Origin: Sphingopyxis lindanitolerans
GTDB taxonomy: Bacteria; Pseudomonadota; Alphaproteobacteria; Sphingomonadales; Sphingomonadaceae
Assembly: GCF_002993885.1 (NCBI RefSeq)
Contig: NZ_CM009578.1
Coordinates: 1,835,751-1,899,750 of the forward strand
Length of the DNA: 64,000 bases
Direction: 5' to 3'
Below are positions 7,676-16,508 of this stretch, one piece after another. Every line of letters begins with the position of its first letter. Positions within the stretch are counted from its first letter, which is position 1. The position numbers and the translations under genes are program-made. The notes beneath the pieces were generated by a model. It did not search any database, had not been told where the DNA came from, and worked only from the letters and a program-made list of their open reading frames with translations.

Positions 7676-8936
7676 AGAAGGATTCGAAAATGTCGTGAGC
7701 CGCAGGCGAGCGGTTATAGCGATCATCCAGAAGCTTGATGCTCCGCGTGTGCACTCCTTCGCGGACGTCGAGCGAAACGATCAAGGCCGGTTCAAGTTTA
7801 CGCGCACGATCAAATCGTTTTCGGGGACTGCCCGTCGCCACAAGTTCGGCCCAAAAGCCCGAGCGGCGAAAAGCGGACGTCAAACTGGAAGCCGTCAGTT
7901 CGCAGTCCGCGTTTTCGGCAACCACCGCGACGTCCGGCACAAAAGTTCTGAACGCACCCGCCTCTTCCACCAGCATCGCCAGCCGCTCGATCCCCGCCGC
8001 CCAGCCGACCGCCGGGGTCACGGGGCCGCCGAGATTTTCGATCAGCCCGTCATAACGCCCGCCGCCGAGCACGGTGCCCTGCGCGCCAAGACGGTCGGTG
8101 ACGAATTCGAAGGCGGTGTGGCGATAATAGTCGAGCCCGCGCACGAGCCGGGCATTGCGCTCCCACGCCACGCCCGCGGCGTCGAGGCCCGCGGTCACCG
8201 CGCCGAAGAAGTCCTGCGCTTCGCTTGTCAGATAGGCGTCGATATCGGGGGCGCTGTCGGCGATCGGGCGGTCTTTTGGATCCTTGCTGTCGAGGATGCG
8301 CAGCGGATTCTTGTCGAGCCGCGCGAGGCTGTCTTCGGACAAATCGCCGCGATGTTCCATGAAATGCTCGACCAGCGCGCCGCGCCACGCCTCGCGGCTT
8401 TCCACGTCGCCAAGCGTGTTGAGCGTCAGCGTCACCCCCTCGGCGACGCCCAGTTCCTTCAAAAGCTGGTCGGCGAATATCAGCAATTCGGCATCGGCGA
8501 GCGGGCTATCGCTGCCGATGATTTCGGCGTCGAGCTGGTGGAACTGGCGGTAGCGCCCTTTTTGCGGTCGCTCGTAGCGGAACAGCGGGCCGTGCGTCGC
8601 GACCTTGAGCGGCGCGAATTGCTGCCAGCCATTCGTGATGTAAGCGCGAGCGATGCCGGCGGTGAATTCAGGACGCAGCGTGATCGATTCGCCGCCGCGA
8701 TCCTCGAAACTATACATTTCCTTCGACACGACGTCGGTCGTCTCGCCCAGGCTGCGCGCGAACACCGCGGTCGGTTCGATCACCGGCACCTCGACCCGCT
8801 TGAAGCCATAGAGGCGGCGCACCCGATCGAAGGCGTCGACCACATGCAGGAAGCGATCGGCGAAATCGCCGAGCATATCCTGGGTGCCGCGCACCGGCTG
8901 CGGGGCCTTGATCTTTGCGGATTTGTCCTTGCTCAT
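7656..8936 (-). CDS. hisS: Histidyl-tRNA synthetase
   Basis: 426 residues, class II synthetase that charges tRNA-His. Motif 2 is [19 protein letters not shown]; the histidine motif [15 protein letters not shown] and motif 3 [13 protein letters not shown] are present. A short C-terminal anticodon-binding domain follows. I take [20 protein letters not shown] at 8936 as the start. In-frame codons further upstream lie in a dispersed repeat (8975-9158). The last residues (FFSSPRT) and the stop are encoded by a REP-like palindrome, so the C-terminus may have been reshaped by repeat insertion. Confidence 0.95.
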   Translation of the reverse strand: MSKDKSAKIKAPQPVRGTQDMLGDFADRFLHVVDAFDRVRRLYGFKRVEVPVIEPTAVFARSLGETTDVVSKEMYSFEDRGGESITLRPEFTAGIARAYITNGWQQFAPLKVATHGPLFRYERPQKGRYRQFHQLDAEIIGSDSPLADAELLIFADQLLKELGVAEGVTLTLNTLGDVESREAWRGALVEHFMEHRGDLSEDSLARLDKNPLRILDSKDPKDRPIADSAPDIDAYLTSEAQDFFGAVTAGLDAAGVAWERNARLVRGLDYYRHTAFEFVTDRLGAQGTVLGGGRYDGLIENLGGPVTPAVGWAAGIERLAMLVEEAGAFRTFVPDVAVVAENADCELTASSLTSAFRRSGFWAELVATGSPRKRFDRARKLEPALIVSLDVREGVHTRSIKLLDDRYNRSPAAHDIFESFFSSPRT

Positions 8937-8974
8937 GCGCCGCGCGTCTAGTCGATTTTGCATATTGCGCAAAG

Positions 8975-9158
8975 CCCCCTCTCCCCTTGCGGGAGAGGGA
9001 TGCGAAGACTTGGCAGCTTGCTGCCTAGTCGAAGCTGGGTGAGGGGTTGCGAGCCACTGGCTCGCGCGGTCGCTGAGCGACCGCAACCCCTCATCCAACT
9101 GCGCCTAGGCGCTTCGCGCCAAGGCTGCGTATCCTTCTCCCGCAAGGGGAGAAGGTTG
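8975..9158. repeat. composite dispersed repeat between hisS and M61 peptidase gene
   Basis: CCCTCTCCCCTTGCGGGAG at the left and CTTCTCCCGCAAGGGGAGA at the right are inverted copies. They enclose nested palindromes (GGCAGCTTGCTGCC; CGCGGTCGCTGAGCGACCGC; CTAGGCGCTTCGCGCC). Related cores with CTCCCGC...GCGGGAG occur near 11117 and at 25418-25533. It fills the region between two divergent genes, so it may also contain parts of their promoters. Confidence 0.8.
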
Positions 9159-9190
9159 TAGAAAGGAGCGTTTCCCGGCAGAGAGTCCTC

Positions 9191-11116
9191 ATGAAAAAGA
9201 CACGCTTGATCGCAGCCGCTCTCATCGCTCTCGCCACCCCTGCACACGCCCAGGACGGCAACAGCCGCCCGCAGCCGGTGGTTCAGCCGCACATCATCCC
9301 GCTGCCCGCCGACAAGCCCTATCCCGGCACGATGCAGCTCAAGGTCGATGCGACCGATTATATGCGCGGCATCTTTCATGTCCGCCAGACGATCCCGGTC
9401 GCCAAGGCGGGCAAGTTCACCCTGCTCTATCCGCAATGGCTGCCCGGCAAGCACGCCCCGCGCGGGGCGATCGCCGAGATTGCGGGCTTCCGGCCAAGTG
9501 CCGGCGGCAAGCCACTGAGTTGGACGCGCCAGCCGACCGACGTCTACGCCTTTGACATCGACGTGCCCGCGGGCACGAAAAGCATCGACGTCGCCTTCGA
9601 CTTCCTGTCGCCGACGCGCACCAGCGAAGGCCGCGTCGTCGTCACCCCGGCGATGATGAACCTGCAATGGGAGCAGGTCAGCCTCTATCCCGCCGGCATT
9701 TTCACCCGCTACATCCCGGTGCAACTCGACGTGACGCTCCCCGATGGCTGGACGGGCGCGGCGGCGCTCGACGGCCTCAAGGTCGCGGGCAATCGCTACA
9801 GCTATGCGCCGACGAGCTATGAAACGCTGGTCGACAGCCCGATGTTTGCGGGCAAATATTTTCGCAAATGGGATCTCGGGCAAAATGTCACGCTGAACGT
9901 CGTCGCCGACGAGGCCCAATATCTGGAGGCCAAACCCGACCAGATCGCCCGCCATGCCGCGCTGGTGGCGGAGGCGGTCGCGCTGTTCGGCGTCCGTCAT
10001 TTCGACCGCTATGAATTTCTGCTCGCGCTGACCGACGAACTCGGCGGCATCGGGCTCGAACATCATCGCAGCAGCGAGAACAGCAGCGATCCGGATTATT
10101 TCACCAAATGGGACGATGGCGAGACGCTGCGCGGGCTGCTCCCGCACGAATTCACGCATAGCTGGAACGGCAAATACCGCCGCCCCGACAAGCTGTGGAC
10201 CCCCGATTTCCGTACCCCGATGCAGGGCAATCTGCTGTGGGTCTATGAAGGCCAGACGAGCTTCTGGGATCTCGTCCTCGCCGGCCGGTCGGGGATGCAG
10301 TCGAAGGATATGATCCTGTCCGAATGGGCGACCAACGCCGCTTATTTCAGCGTCGAGGCGGGGCGCGACTGGCGCTCGGTCGAGGATACGACGCTCGACC
10401 CCGTCATCGCGGGGCGCAAGGCGCGCGCTTTCCCCAGCGCGACACGCACCGAGGATTATTACAACGAAGGCTCGCTGATGTGGCTCGAGGCGGACATGAT
10501 CATCCGTCAGGCCACGAACGACACCAAGAGCCTCGACGATTTCGCCAAGGGCTTTTTTGGCGGCAAGAATGGCGACTGGGGCGAGGTCACCTATAATTTC
10601 GACGATGTCGTCGCGGCGCTGAACGCGGTCCACCCCTATGACTGGGCGACATTCCTGCGCGATCATATGCAGCGCCCCGGCCAGCCGGCGCCGGTCGCGG
10701 GGATCGAGCGCGCGGGCTACCGCCTCGTCTGGCGCGATGCGCCCAACGCCTATGACCGCGCCCGCATGGCGCGCGCGAAGACCTATGATCTCACCCATTC
10801 GCTCGGGATGGTAATCGGCAAGGACGGCGTCGCGGGCAGCATCCTGTGGGACGGCCCCGCCTTTCAGGCCGACATCGTCAATGGCACGAAGATCGTCGCG
10901 GTCGATGGCGTCGCTTATACCAAGGACCGGCTGGAAGCCGCGATTCGCGCCGCGACCGACGGCAAGACTCCGGTCCGCCTGCTCGTCGAGCGCGACGGGC
11001 GCTATCGCACCGTCGATATCGATTATCACGGCGGCCTGCGCTGGCCGCACCTCGAAAAGGCGGGCGCCGGGCCGGACTGGTTCGACCGCCTGCTCGCGTC
11101 GAAGCGCCAGCTCTGA
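9191..11116 (+). CDS. M61-family exported metallopeptidase with PDZ domain
   Basis: 641 residues with signal peptide MKKTRLIAAALIALATPAHA. The zinc motif HEFTH lies at 319-323 within LLPHEFTHSWNGKYRRP; the downstream EGQTSFWDL supplies the third ligand Glu. The N-terminal beta domain and catalytic part match glycyl aminopeptidase (M61), and a PDZ-like module occupies roughly the last 100 residues (GSILWDGPAFQADIVNGTKI). M61 enzymes cleave N-terminal Gly/Ala peptides; here it would act in the periplasm. It is divergent from hisS and followed by ppa after about 100 bp. Confidence 0.92.
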   Translation: MKKTRLIAAALIALATPAHAQDGNSRPQPVVQPHIIPLPADKPYPGTMQLKVDATDYMRGIFHVRQTIPVAKAGKFTLLYPQWLPGKHAPRGAIAEIAGFRPSAGGKPLSWTRQPTDVYAFDIDVPAGTKSIDVAFDFLSPTRTSEGRVVVTPAMMNLQWEQVSLYPAGIFTRYIPVQLDVTLPDGWTGAAALDGLKVAGNRYSYAPTSYETLVDSPMFAGKYFRKWDLGQNVTLNVVADEAQYLEAKPDQIARHAALVAEAVALFGVRHFDRYEFLLALTDELGGIGLEHHRSSENSSDPDYFTKWDDGETLRGLLPHEFTHSWNGKYRRPDKLWTPDFRTPMQGNLLWVYEGQTSFWDLVLAGRSGMQSKDMILSEWATNAAYFSVEAGRDWRSVEDTTLDPVIAGRKARAFPSATRTEDYYNEGSLMWLEADMIIRQATNDTKSLDDFAKGFFGGKNGDWGEVTYNFDDVVAALNAVHPYDWATFLRDHMQRPGQPAPVAGIERAGYRLVWRDAPNAYDRARMARAKTYDLTHSLGMVIGKDGVAGSILWDGPAFQADIVNGTKIVAVDGVAYTKDRLEAAIRAATDGKTPVRLLVERDGRYRTVDIDYHGGLRWPHLEKAGAGPDWFDRLLASKRQL

Positions 11117-11219
11117 TTTCCCCTCGCGCAAGCGGGAGGGGACAAGCTCCCCCCTCGACTTTGCGCCGCTTCCGGCGCTAAAGGCGCGCGCGATTCAAAA
11201 ACACAAGAGGACATCTCCC

Positions 11220-11756
11220 ATGCGTATCGACCTGATCCCGGCCGGCGACAGCCCGCCCGACAGCCTGAACGTGCTGATCGAAGTGCCGATCGGCGGCGAG
11301 CCGGTGAAATATGAATTCGACAAGGCGTCGGGAGCGCTGTTCGTCGACCGTTTCCTGCACACCCCGATGCGCTACCCCGCCAATTACGGTTTCATCCCGC
11401 ACACGCTGGGCGACGATGGCGACCCGCTCGACGCGCTCGTCGTCGCGCGCTCGCCGATCATCGCGGGCGCGGTGGTCAAGTGCCGCCCGATCGGCGTCCT
11501 CCTGATGGAAGACGATGCCGGCGGCGACGAAAAGCTGCTGTGCGTGCCCGTCAACAAGACCTTTCCTTATTATGACAAGGTCAAGACCTACAAGGACATG
11601 CCCGAGATCGTGCTCCAGCAGATCGAGCATTTCTTCACCCATTATAAGGATCTCGAGCCCGGCAAATGGGCGAAGCTCAACGGCTGGGGCGATGTCGACG
11701 AGGCGAAACGCATCATCGTCGAATGTATCGAGCGTGCGAAGACGACCGGGCTTTAA
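11220..11756 (+). CDS. ppa: Inorganic pyrophosphatase
   Basis: 178 residues, the normal length of a family I soluble pyrophosphatase. It hydrolyses PPi to drive biosynthesis. RYPANYGFIPHTLGDDGDPL carries the active-site signature (D-G-D-P-L-D), followed by KVKTYKDMPE and a C-terminal helix. The ATG at 11220 opens MRIDLIPAGDSPPD with AGAGGACA upstream. The stop overlaps the stop codon of the convergent mechanosensitive-channel gene, so neither transcript has its own terminator in between. Confidence 0.96.
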   Translation: MRIDLIPAGDSPPDSLNVLIEVPIGGEPVKYEFDKASGALFVDRFLHTPMRYPANYGFIPHTLGDDGDPLDALVVARSPIIAGAVVKCRPIGVLLMEDDAGGDEKLLCVPVNKTFPYYDKVKTYKDMPEIVLQQIEHFFTHYKDLEPGKWAKLNGWGDVDEAKRIIVECIERAKTTGL

Positions 11757-12691
11757 CGTCCGCTTGCGGGCGCCGGACCCTCATCCGGCGCCCCGACCAT
11801 CCGCAGGTCGGTGCGCGGATAGGGGATGCGGATGCCCGCGTCCCTGAACCGCTCCCAAATTCCCAGAAACACCTCGCCCTGGATGTTGCCGAGCCCCGAT
11901 TCGGGGTCCGAAATCCAAAAGCGCAGCTCATGCTCGACTCCGCGTTCGCTGAAGGCGGTGATCCACACCACCGGCGCGGGGTCGGCGAGGATGCGCGGAT
12001 TGGCCTTCGCGACCTCGACGATGATTGCCTGCGCCGCGCGCAGGTCGCATTCATAGGCGACGGGAACCCGCATCCGCACCCGCACGTCGCGGCTCGAATA
12101 GCTCCAATTCTCGACCGGCTGGGTCATCAGCAGTTCGTTCGGAATCAGATGCTTCTTGCCGTCGCGGGTGATGACGTTGACCGCGCGTACCCCGATCTTT
12201 GCGACGCGCCCGACATTGGGCACCCCGCCAGGCAGCGGCCCGGCGCCCATCGACGCGGCGTCGCCGACGACGATCACGTCGCCGGGCTGGATCGATCGGT
12301 CCATCAGCAAGATGATTCCCGCGATCAGATTGCCGACCGTCTTTTGCAGCCCGAAACCGATCGCCAGCCCCGCCGCGCCCGAAAAGACCGCGAGCGTCGT
12401 CAGGTCGATGCCGAGCAGGTCGATGCCGAGCAGCAGCGCGAAGGAGGCGAGCGCGATCGCGATCAGCTTTTCGGTGAGCAATCGCTGCGCCTGGTCGATC
12501 TGCGTATTGCGGCGGAGCAGCCATTTGATCGCGCGCATCACCAGCTTGACCCCGATCCACAACAGGACCGCGACGATGATCGTCGAAAAAAGGCCATAAA
12601 GCGACAGGCGGTAGGAGCCGACGTCGAGCCCGATCGCCTGCATCGCCTCGACGACGCGCGTGACGCTTTCGCGAACCCCGCCGCCGCTCAT
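11753..12691 (-). CDS. MscS-family mechanosensitive ion channel
   Basis: 312 residues. Helices TM1 (YGLFSTIIVAVLLWIGVKLV) and TM2 (LIAIALASFALLLGIDLLGI) precede the pore helix LAVFSGAAGLAIGFGLQKTV, whose Gly/Ala pattern is diagnostic of MscS. The cytoplasmic beta domain follows (IQPGDVIVVGD, VGRVAKIGVRAVNVITRDG). It opens under membrane tension and releases solutes. The ATG at 12691 overlaps the metC stop as ATGA, so translation is coupled to metC. Longer frames upstream would run inside metC. Confidence 0.92.
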   Translation of the reverse strand: MSGGGVRESVTRVVEAMQAIGLDVGSYRLSLYGLFSTIIVAVLLWIGVKLVMRAIKWLLRRNTQIDQAQRLLTEKLIAIALASFALLLGIDLLGIDLTTLAVFSGAAGLAIGFGLQKTVGNLIAGIILLMDRSIQPGDVIVVGDAASMGAGPLPGGVPNVGRVAKIGVRAVNVITRDGKKHLIPNELLMTQPVENWSYSSRDVRVRMRVPVAYECDLRAAQAIIVEVAKANPRILADPAPVVWITAFSERGVEHELRFWISDPESGLGNIQGEVFLGIWERFRDAGIRIPYPRTDLRMVGAPDEGPAPASGR

Positions 12692-13887
12692 AGCGCCGCG
12701 AAGCCGCGTTCGAGGTCGGCGATCAGGTCGGCGGGATCCTCGAGCCCGATCGACAAACGGACGAGCGCGTCGGGATCGATCCACCGCGTCGCGGTGCGGA
12801 TCGTCTGCGGGTCGCCCGGCACGGCAAGGCTTTCATAGCCGCCCCAGCTAAAGCCGATGCCGAAATGCGCAAGCGCGTCGATGAAGCGCGCGCGCGCCAC
12901 GTCGTCACCGCCCTTCAGCGTGAAACCGAACAGACCGCTCGTCCCGGCAAAGTCGCGTGACCACAGCGCGTGGCCCGGATCGCCCGGCAGCGCCGGATGC
13001 AGCACCCGCCCGACCTCCGCCCGTCCGGCGAGCCAGGTCGCGACCGCAAGCCCATTGTCGCCATGCCGCGCCAGCCGCACGTCGAGCGTGCGAAGGCCGC
13101 GCAGCACCAGCGCGCAATCGTCGGGCGAAACCGCCTGGCCGAGCTGATAGGCCGCGTGGCGCAGCTTGGGCCACACCGCTTTCGTCGCGGTCAGGCTGCC
13201 CATCATCGCGTCGCTGTGCCCGCCGACATATTTGGTGAGGCTCATCATCGTCACGTCGACACCATGCGCGAGCGCGGGAAAAAGCAAGGGCGTCGCCCAG
13301 GTGTTGTCGAGCATCGTCAGCACGCCGCGCGCACGGGCGAGTGCGGTGATCGCGGGAATATCCTGCACCTCGAAGGTCAGGCTACCCGGCGATTCGAGAA
13401 AGATCAGCTTCGTCGCGGGCTCGATCAGATCGGCGATGTCGGCGCCGACCAGCGGATCGTAGAAGCTCGACCGCACGCCCATCCGCGCGAGCATGCCGTT
13501 GCAGAAAGCGCGCGTCGGCTCATAGGCGCTGTCGACCATCAGCAGATGGTCGCCGGGCGAAAGCAGCGCGAGCAGCCCCGCCGAAATCGCCGCGACTCCC
13601 GAGGGATAGAGCAGGCTGCCCTCCGCGCCGGGCTCCATCATCGTCAGCGCATCGGCGAGCGCCCAGACGGTCGGCGTCCCACGCCGGCCGTAATAAAATT
13701 TGTCATGCGTCGAAGCCCCACGCGCTTTGAGGTCGGCGATGCTGTCATAGAGGATCGTCGAGGCCCGCCACACCGGCGGGTTGACGACCCCACCGCCGAG
13801 CCGTGGATCGCCCGTCCATTCGGGCCGCCGCCCGCCCTGCACCAGTTTCGTCGCGGGGCGGAGGGTCTGATCGTCGTTTTTGCTCAT
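12688..13887 (-). CDS. metC: Cystathionine beta-lyase (MetC-type)
   Basis: 399 residues, PLP-dependent Cys/Met metabolism enzyme. The PLP lysine is K219 in SLTKYVGGHSDAMMG. LLYPSGVAAISAGLLALLSPGD and MLDNTWATPLLFPAL are typical of beta-lyases rather than gamma-synthases. It cleaves cystathionine to homocysteine, pyruvate and ammonia in the cytoplasm; a related substrate cannot be excluded. It is coupled by ATGA overlap to the MscS gene downstream. Confidence 0.9.
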   Translation of the reverse strand: MSKNDDQTLRPATKLVQGGRRPEWTGDPRLGGGVVNPPVWRASTILYDSIADLKARGASTHDKFYYGRRGTPTVWALADALTMMEPGAEGSLLYPSGVAAISAGLLALLSPGDHLLMVDSAYEPTRAFCNGMLARMGVRSSFYDPLVGADIADLIEPATKLIFLESPGSLTFEVQDIPAITALARARGVLTMLDNTWATPLLFPALAHGVDVTMMSLTKYVGGHSDAMMGSLTATKAVWPKLRHAAYQLGQAVSPDDCALVLRGLRTLDVRLARHGDNGLAVATWLAGRAEVGRVLHPALPGDPGHALWSRDFAGTSGLFGFTLKGGDDVARARFIDALAHFGIGFSWGGYESLAVPGDPQTIRTATRWIDPDALVRLSIGLEDPADLIADLERGFAAL

Positions 13888-13908
13888 GCCCGCCTTGTTA
13901 GCGCAGCC

Positions 13909-15231
13909 CTAGCCAAAATCCAGTAGCAGGCCACCCGCCGAACAGATCGCCAGCAGCGGAATAATCCCGATGCGGACGCGAAAGAGCAGCACGAAGGCGA
14001 GAATCGCCAGCAGCACGGCCGAAAGGTCCATACTCGACGGCACCGGCACGTCGATGCCCCACGACGCTCGCCCGATCCGGCGAAAAAGAGTGTGAAGCGC
14101 GAACCACAAGGACAGGTTGGCGATCACCCCGACCACCGCCGCCGTCACCGCGGCGAGTGCGCCCTTCAGCCCCGCCGCGCGCTCGAGCCGATCGATCCAC
14201 GGCGCGAAAGCGAAGATCCACAGGAAGCAGGGCGCAAAGGTCACCCACAGCGTCAGCAGGCTGCCGAGCAACGCCGCGACGAAAGGCGTGAAGGGTGCGG
14301 CGTCGCGCCACGCGGCGAGGAAACCAACGAACTGGGTGACGAGAATCAGCGGCCCCGGCGTCGTCTCGGCCAGGCCCAGCCCGTCGGCCATCTCGCCGGG
14401 GTGCAGCCAGCCGAAGCCGCTCACCGCTTCCTGCGCCATATAGGCGAGCACCGCATAGGCGCCGCCGAAGCTCACCACCGCAAGCTGCGAAAAGAAGGCG
14501 CCGATATCCCACAAGACATGCCCCCGTCCCAGCGTTGCGAGGATCAGCACCATCGGCGCCGCCCAGACCGCGCTCCACAGCAGCACCGCCGACAGGCTCT
14601 GCCGCCAGGCCGAGCGGGCGGGCGGCAGCAGCCCAGCCTTTGCGGGCACCAGCTTCATCCAGCCGGGCCGCCACCGCGCCGCGGCCCAGCCGAGCAGCAG
14701 CGCCGAGAGGACGACGAACGGAAAGGGCAGCGCGAACAATGCCAGCGCGGCGAAGGAGGCCGCCGCGATGCCGCGCAGGAACGGCGTCTTGAGCGCGCGG
14801 CCGGCGATGCGGATGAGCGCCTGCACGACAACCGCGAGCACCGCCGCCTTGATGCCAAGGAACAGGGCTGCAAACCAGTCGAGCCCCGCCGCGAGCACAT
14901 AAAGCGTCGACAGGCCGAACATGACGAGCGCGCCGGGGACGACGAACAGCAACCCCGCCGCAAGCCCGCCGCGAAAGCCGTGCAGCCGCCAACCGATCCA
15001 GGTCGCAAGCTGCTGCGCCTCGGGCCCCGGCAGCAGATGGCAGAAGTTGAGCGCGTGGAGAAAGGTCGACTCGTCGACCCAGCGCCGATCGTCGACGAAC
15101 TCGCGGTGCATCAGCGCGATCTGCCCGGCAGGCCCGCCGAAGCTGAGCCAGCCGATCCGCGCATAGGCGCGAACAGCCTCCGCGAAGCTGGGTTGGGCGG
15201 GAGCGAGAGTTTGGTCGGGCAATCCGGTCAT
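13909..15231 (-). CDS. chrA: Chromate transporter ChrA (long, two-domain)
   Basis: 440 residues with two CHR repeats of about six helices each, as in long-chain ChrA. Domain 1 carries RIGWLSFGGPAGQIALMHRE and LLPGPEAQQLATWIGW; domain 2 repeats the pattern (LAVVSFGGAYAVLAYMAQE, TTPGPLILVTQFVGF). The family expels chromate across the inner membrane. The ATG at 15231 (MTGLPDQT) has GGGGAAG upstream; an overlapping ATG at 15238 is in another frame. A structured leader precedes it, and sseA ends 160 bp upstream with its own terminator. Confidence 0.92.
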   Translation of the reverse strand: MTGLPDQTLAPAQPSFAEAVRAYARIGWLSFGGPAGQIALMHREFVDDRRWVDESTFLHALNFCHLLPGPEAQQLATWIGWRLHGFRGGLAAGLLFVVPGALVMFGLSTLYVLAAGLDWFAALFLGIKAAVLAVVVQALIRIAGRALKTPFLRGIAAASFAALALFALPFPFVVLSALLLGWAAARWRPGWMKLVPAKAGLLPPARSAWRQSLSAVLLWSAVWAAPMVLILATLGRGHVLWDIGAFFSQLAVVSFGGAYAVLAYMAQEAVSGFGWLHPGEMADGLGLAETTPGPLILVTQFVGFLAAWRDAAPFTPFVAALLGSLLTLWVTFAPCFLWIFAFAPWIDRLERAAGLKGALAAVTAAVVGVIANLSLWFALHTLFRRIGRASWGIDVPVPSSMDLSAVLLAILAFVLLFRVRIGIIPLLAICSAGGLLLDFG

Positions 15232-15345
15232 CGGTCATACTTCCCCATCCGGCGGAGCCGGGTGAAAAAGCAACGCTTGGGCGACGGCCTGACCGGGGGG
15301 TTGCCTCACCCCGATGCGCCGAGATTAACGCGGCGCAGCGGGGTA
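15232..15345 (-). promoter_or_regulatory. structured 5' leader of chrA (candidate cis-regulatory RNA)
   Basis: On the minus strand ACCCCGCTGCGCCG pairs with CGGCGCATCGGGGT around a 9-nt loop. GCAAC...GTTGC followed by TTTTT comes next, and then a small CCGGCTCCGCCGG hairpin just before the ribosome binding site of chrA. The alternating hairpins with a T-run resemble an attenuator. Conserved RNA motifs upstream of chromate-resistance genes (the chrB motifs) have been described; I cannot verify a match by eye. Confidence 0.35.
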
Positions 15346-15356
15346 CGACAAGACAG

Positions 15357-15386
15357 AAAAGCAGCGCGGCCGCAAAGCCGCGCTTG
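15357..15386 (-). terminator. intrinsic terminator of sseA
   Basis: On the minus strand AGCGCGGCTTTGCGGCCGCG continues CTGCTTTTC: an 8-bp GC-rich stem AGCGCGGC/GCCGCGCT with a 6-nt loop followed by a T-rich tail, starting 9 nt after the sseA stop. Confidence 0.85.
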
Positions 15387-15394
15387 CGTGGCGA

Positions 15395-16237
15395 TCAGGC
15401 GGCGCCGGTCGCCTTCGGGGTCGCCGGGTCGGCACCCCATTCGGTCCAGCTTCCGTCATAGACCGCGACATCCTCCTTGCCGAGAAGATGCGCGCCAAAG
15501 GCGACGACGGTCGCGGTCATGCCGCTGCCGCAGGTGGTGATCAGCGGCTGGTCGAGGTCGACCCCCGCCGCATCGAACGCGGCCTTGAGCTCGTCGCCGC
15601 GCTTCCACGTGCCGTCGGCGTTGAACAGCGCCGAATGCGGCAGGCTGACCGAGTCCGGGATGTGGCCGGGCGCCATGCCCGGACGCGGGTCGCGTTCCTC
15701 GCCGGTGAAGCGCGCCGCGGGGCGCGCGTCGACGACCTGCTCGCTGCCGAGCGCCAGATTTTCGAGAATCTGCTCCTTGGTGCGGACCGCTTTCGCATCG
15801 CGCCACACGGTGAAATGGCGATGGCGGAGCGTCTGCTTGCCCATTTCGAGCGGCCGTCCCTCGGCCTTCCACTTGGCGAGGCCGCCGTCGAGCAGCGCGA
15901 CGTCGTGCGCGCCGAACAGTTTGAGCAGCCACCAGGCGCGCGCCGCGCTCTTCAGCGGGCTGTCGTCATAGATGACGATGCGGCTGCCGTCGCCAAGGCC
16001 GAGCGACTGCATGCGGCTCGCGAATTTCTCGGCCGTGGGGGCCATATTCTCGATCTTGCTGTTGGTGTCGGCCAGTTCGGCCAGGTCCATGAACACCGCG
16101 CCGGGGATATGCCCCGCCTCATATTCCGCGCGCGCGTCGCGGTCGGTTCCGGTCATGAATTTCGTCGCATCGACCACCCGCAGGTCCGATGCCCCCAGTT
16201 CGCGTTCCAGCCAGTCGGTTGAGACCAAGGCGTCCAT
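15395..16237 (-). CDS. sseA: 3-mercaptopyruvate sulfurtransferase (tandem rhodanese)
   Basis: 280 residues with two rhodanese domains. The catalytic loop in domain 2 is TTCGSGMTATV with Cys 236; CGSG(V/M)T marks mercaptopyruvate sulfurtransferase rather than thiosulfate sulfurtransferase. Domain 1 is inactive but conserved (RIVIYDDSPLKSAARAWWLL). It transfers sulfur from 3-mercaptopyruvate to thiols or cyanide. I place the start at 16237 (MDALVSTDWLERELG) because AGGAG lies upstream; an earlier ATG would add 11 unconserved residues. It is followed by a clear terminator and then chrA. Confidence 0.93.
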   Translation of the reverse strand: MDALVSTDWLERELGASDLRVVDATKFMTGTDRDARAEYEAGHIPGAVFMDLAELADTNSKIENMAPTAEKFASRMQSLGLGDGSRIVIYDDSPLKSAARAWWLLKLFGAHDVALLDGGLAKWKAEGRPLEMGKQTLRHRHFTVWRDAKAVRTKEQILENLALGSEQVVDARPAARFTGEERDPRPGMAPGHIPDSVSLPHSALFNADGTWKRGDELKAAFDAAGVDLDQPLITTCGSGMTATVVAFGAHLLGKEDVAVYDGSWTEWGADPATPKATGAA

Positions 16238-16396
16238 GTCATGCTCCTGTTGCGACCGCGCGGGAACCATTTTGTCCGTCCCTCGCCGCGATCAATCCTG
16301 CGTCGCTGTCTTCTTTCCGGGGAGGGTGAGCCTATGCCCCGGCGTGCCCTTTTTCAAGCACGGTCGCGGTCTGCCCCAGTCCATGCTGCGCCGCAA

Positions 16397-16448
16397 CAAA
16401 AAAGGCTGGAGCGCGTTCGGTTTTGGTCGCATCGAAACCGGCGCTCCC
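16397..16448 (-). terminator. large intrinsic-terminator-like hairpin upstream of sseA
   Basis: On the minus strand GGAGCGC(C)GGTTT pairs with AACC(GAAC)GCGCTCC and is followed by AGCCTTTTTTG. It lies about 60 nt after the stop of the proline-rich membrane-protein gene and so probably ends that transcript. The segment between that stop and this hairpin holds a second stem-loop (16467-16504). Confidence 0.75.
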
Positions 16449-16466
16449 GATTCCCGCTTTGCCGTG

Positions 16467-16504
16467 TTTTCCGAGTCGCCCGGTGATTCCACCCGACTTG
16501 AAAA
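16467..16504 (-). other. conserved-looking stem-loop, possible small-RNA 5' part
   Basis: On the minus strand GTTTTCAAGTCG pairs with CGACTCGGAAAAC, and inside it GGTG-GAAT-CACC forms a second stem. The outer arms match over at least ten positions with one bulge. I have the impression that sequences of the type GATTCCACCC...TTGAAAACGCTCTA are dispersed in alphaproteobacterial intergenic regions, but could not check. With the terminator at 16397-16448 it would delimit an RNA of roughly 110 nt. Confidence 0.45.
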
Positions 16505-16508
16505 CGCT

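Noticed and set aside
8948..11131. Minus-strand reading frame of about 727 codons
   Set aside because: Exactly antisense to the M61 peptidase gene and continuing into a dispersed repeat; no domain.
15232..15345. SAM-II or SAH riboswitch before chrA
   Set aside because: The conserved internal sequences of these classes are not recognisable and chrA is not a methionine-cycle gene.
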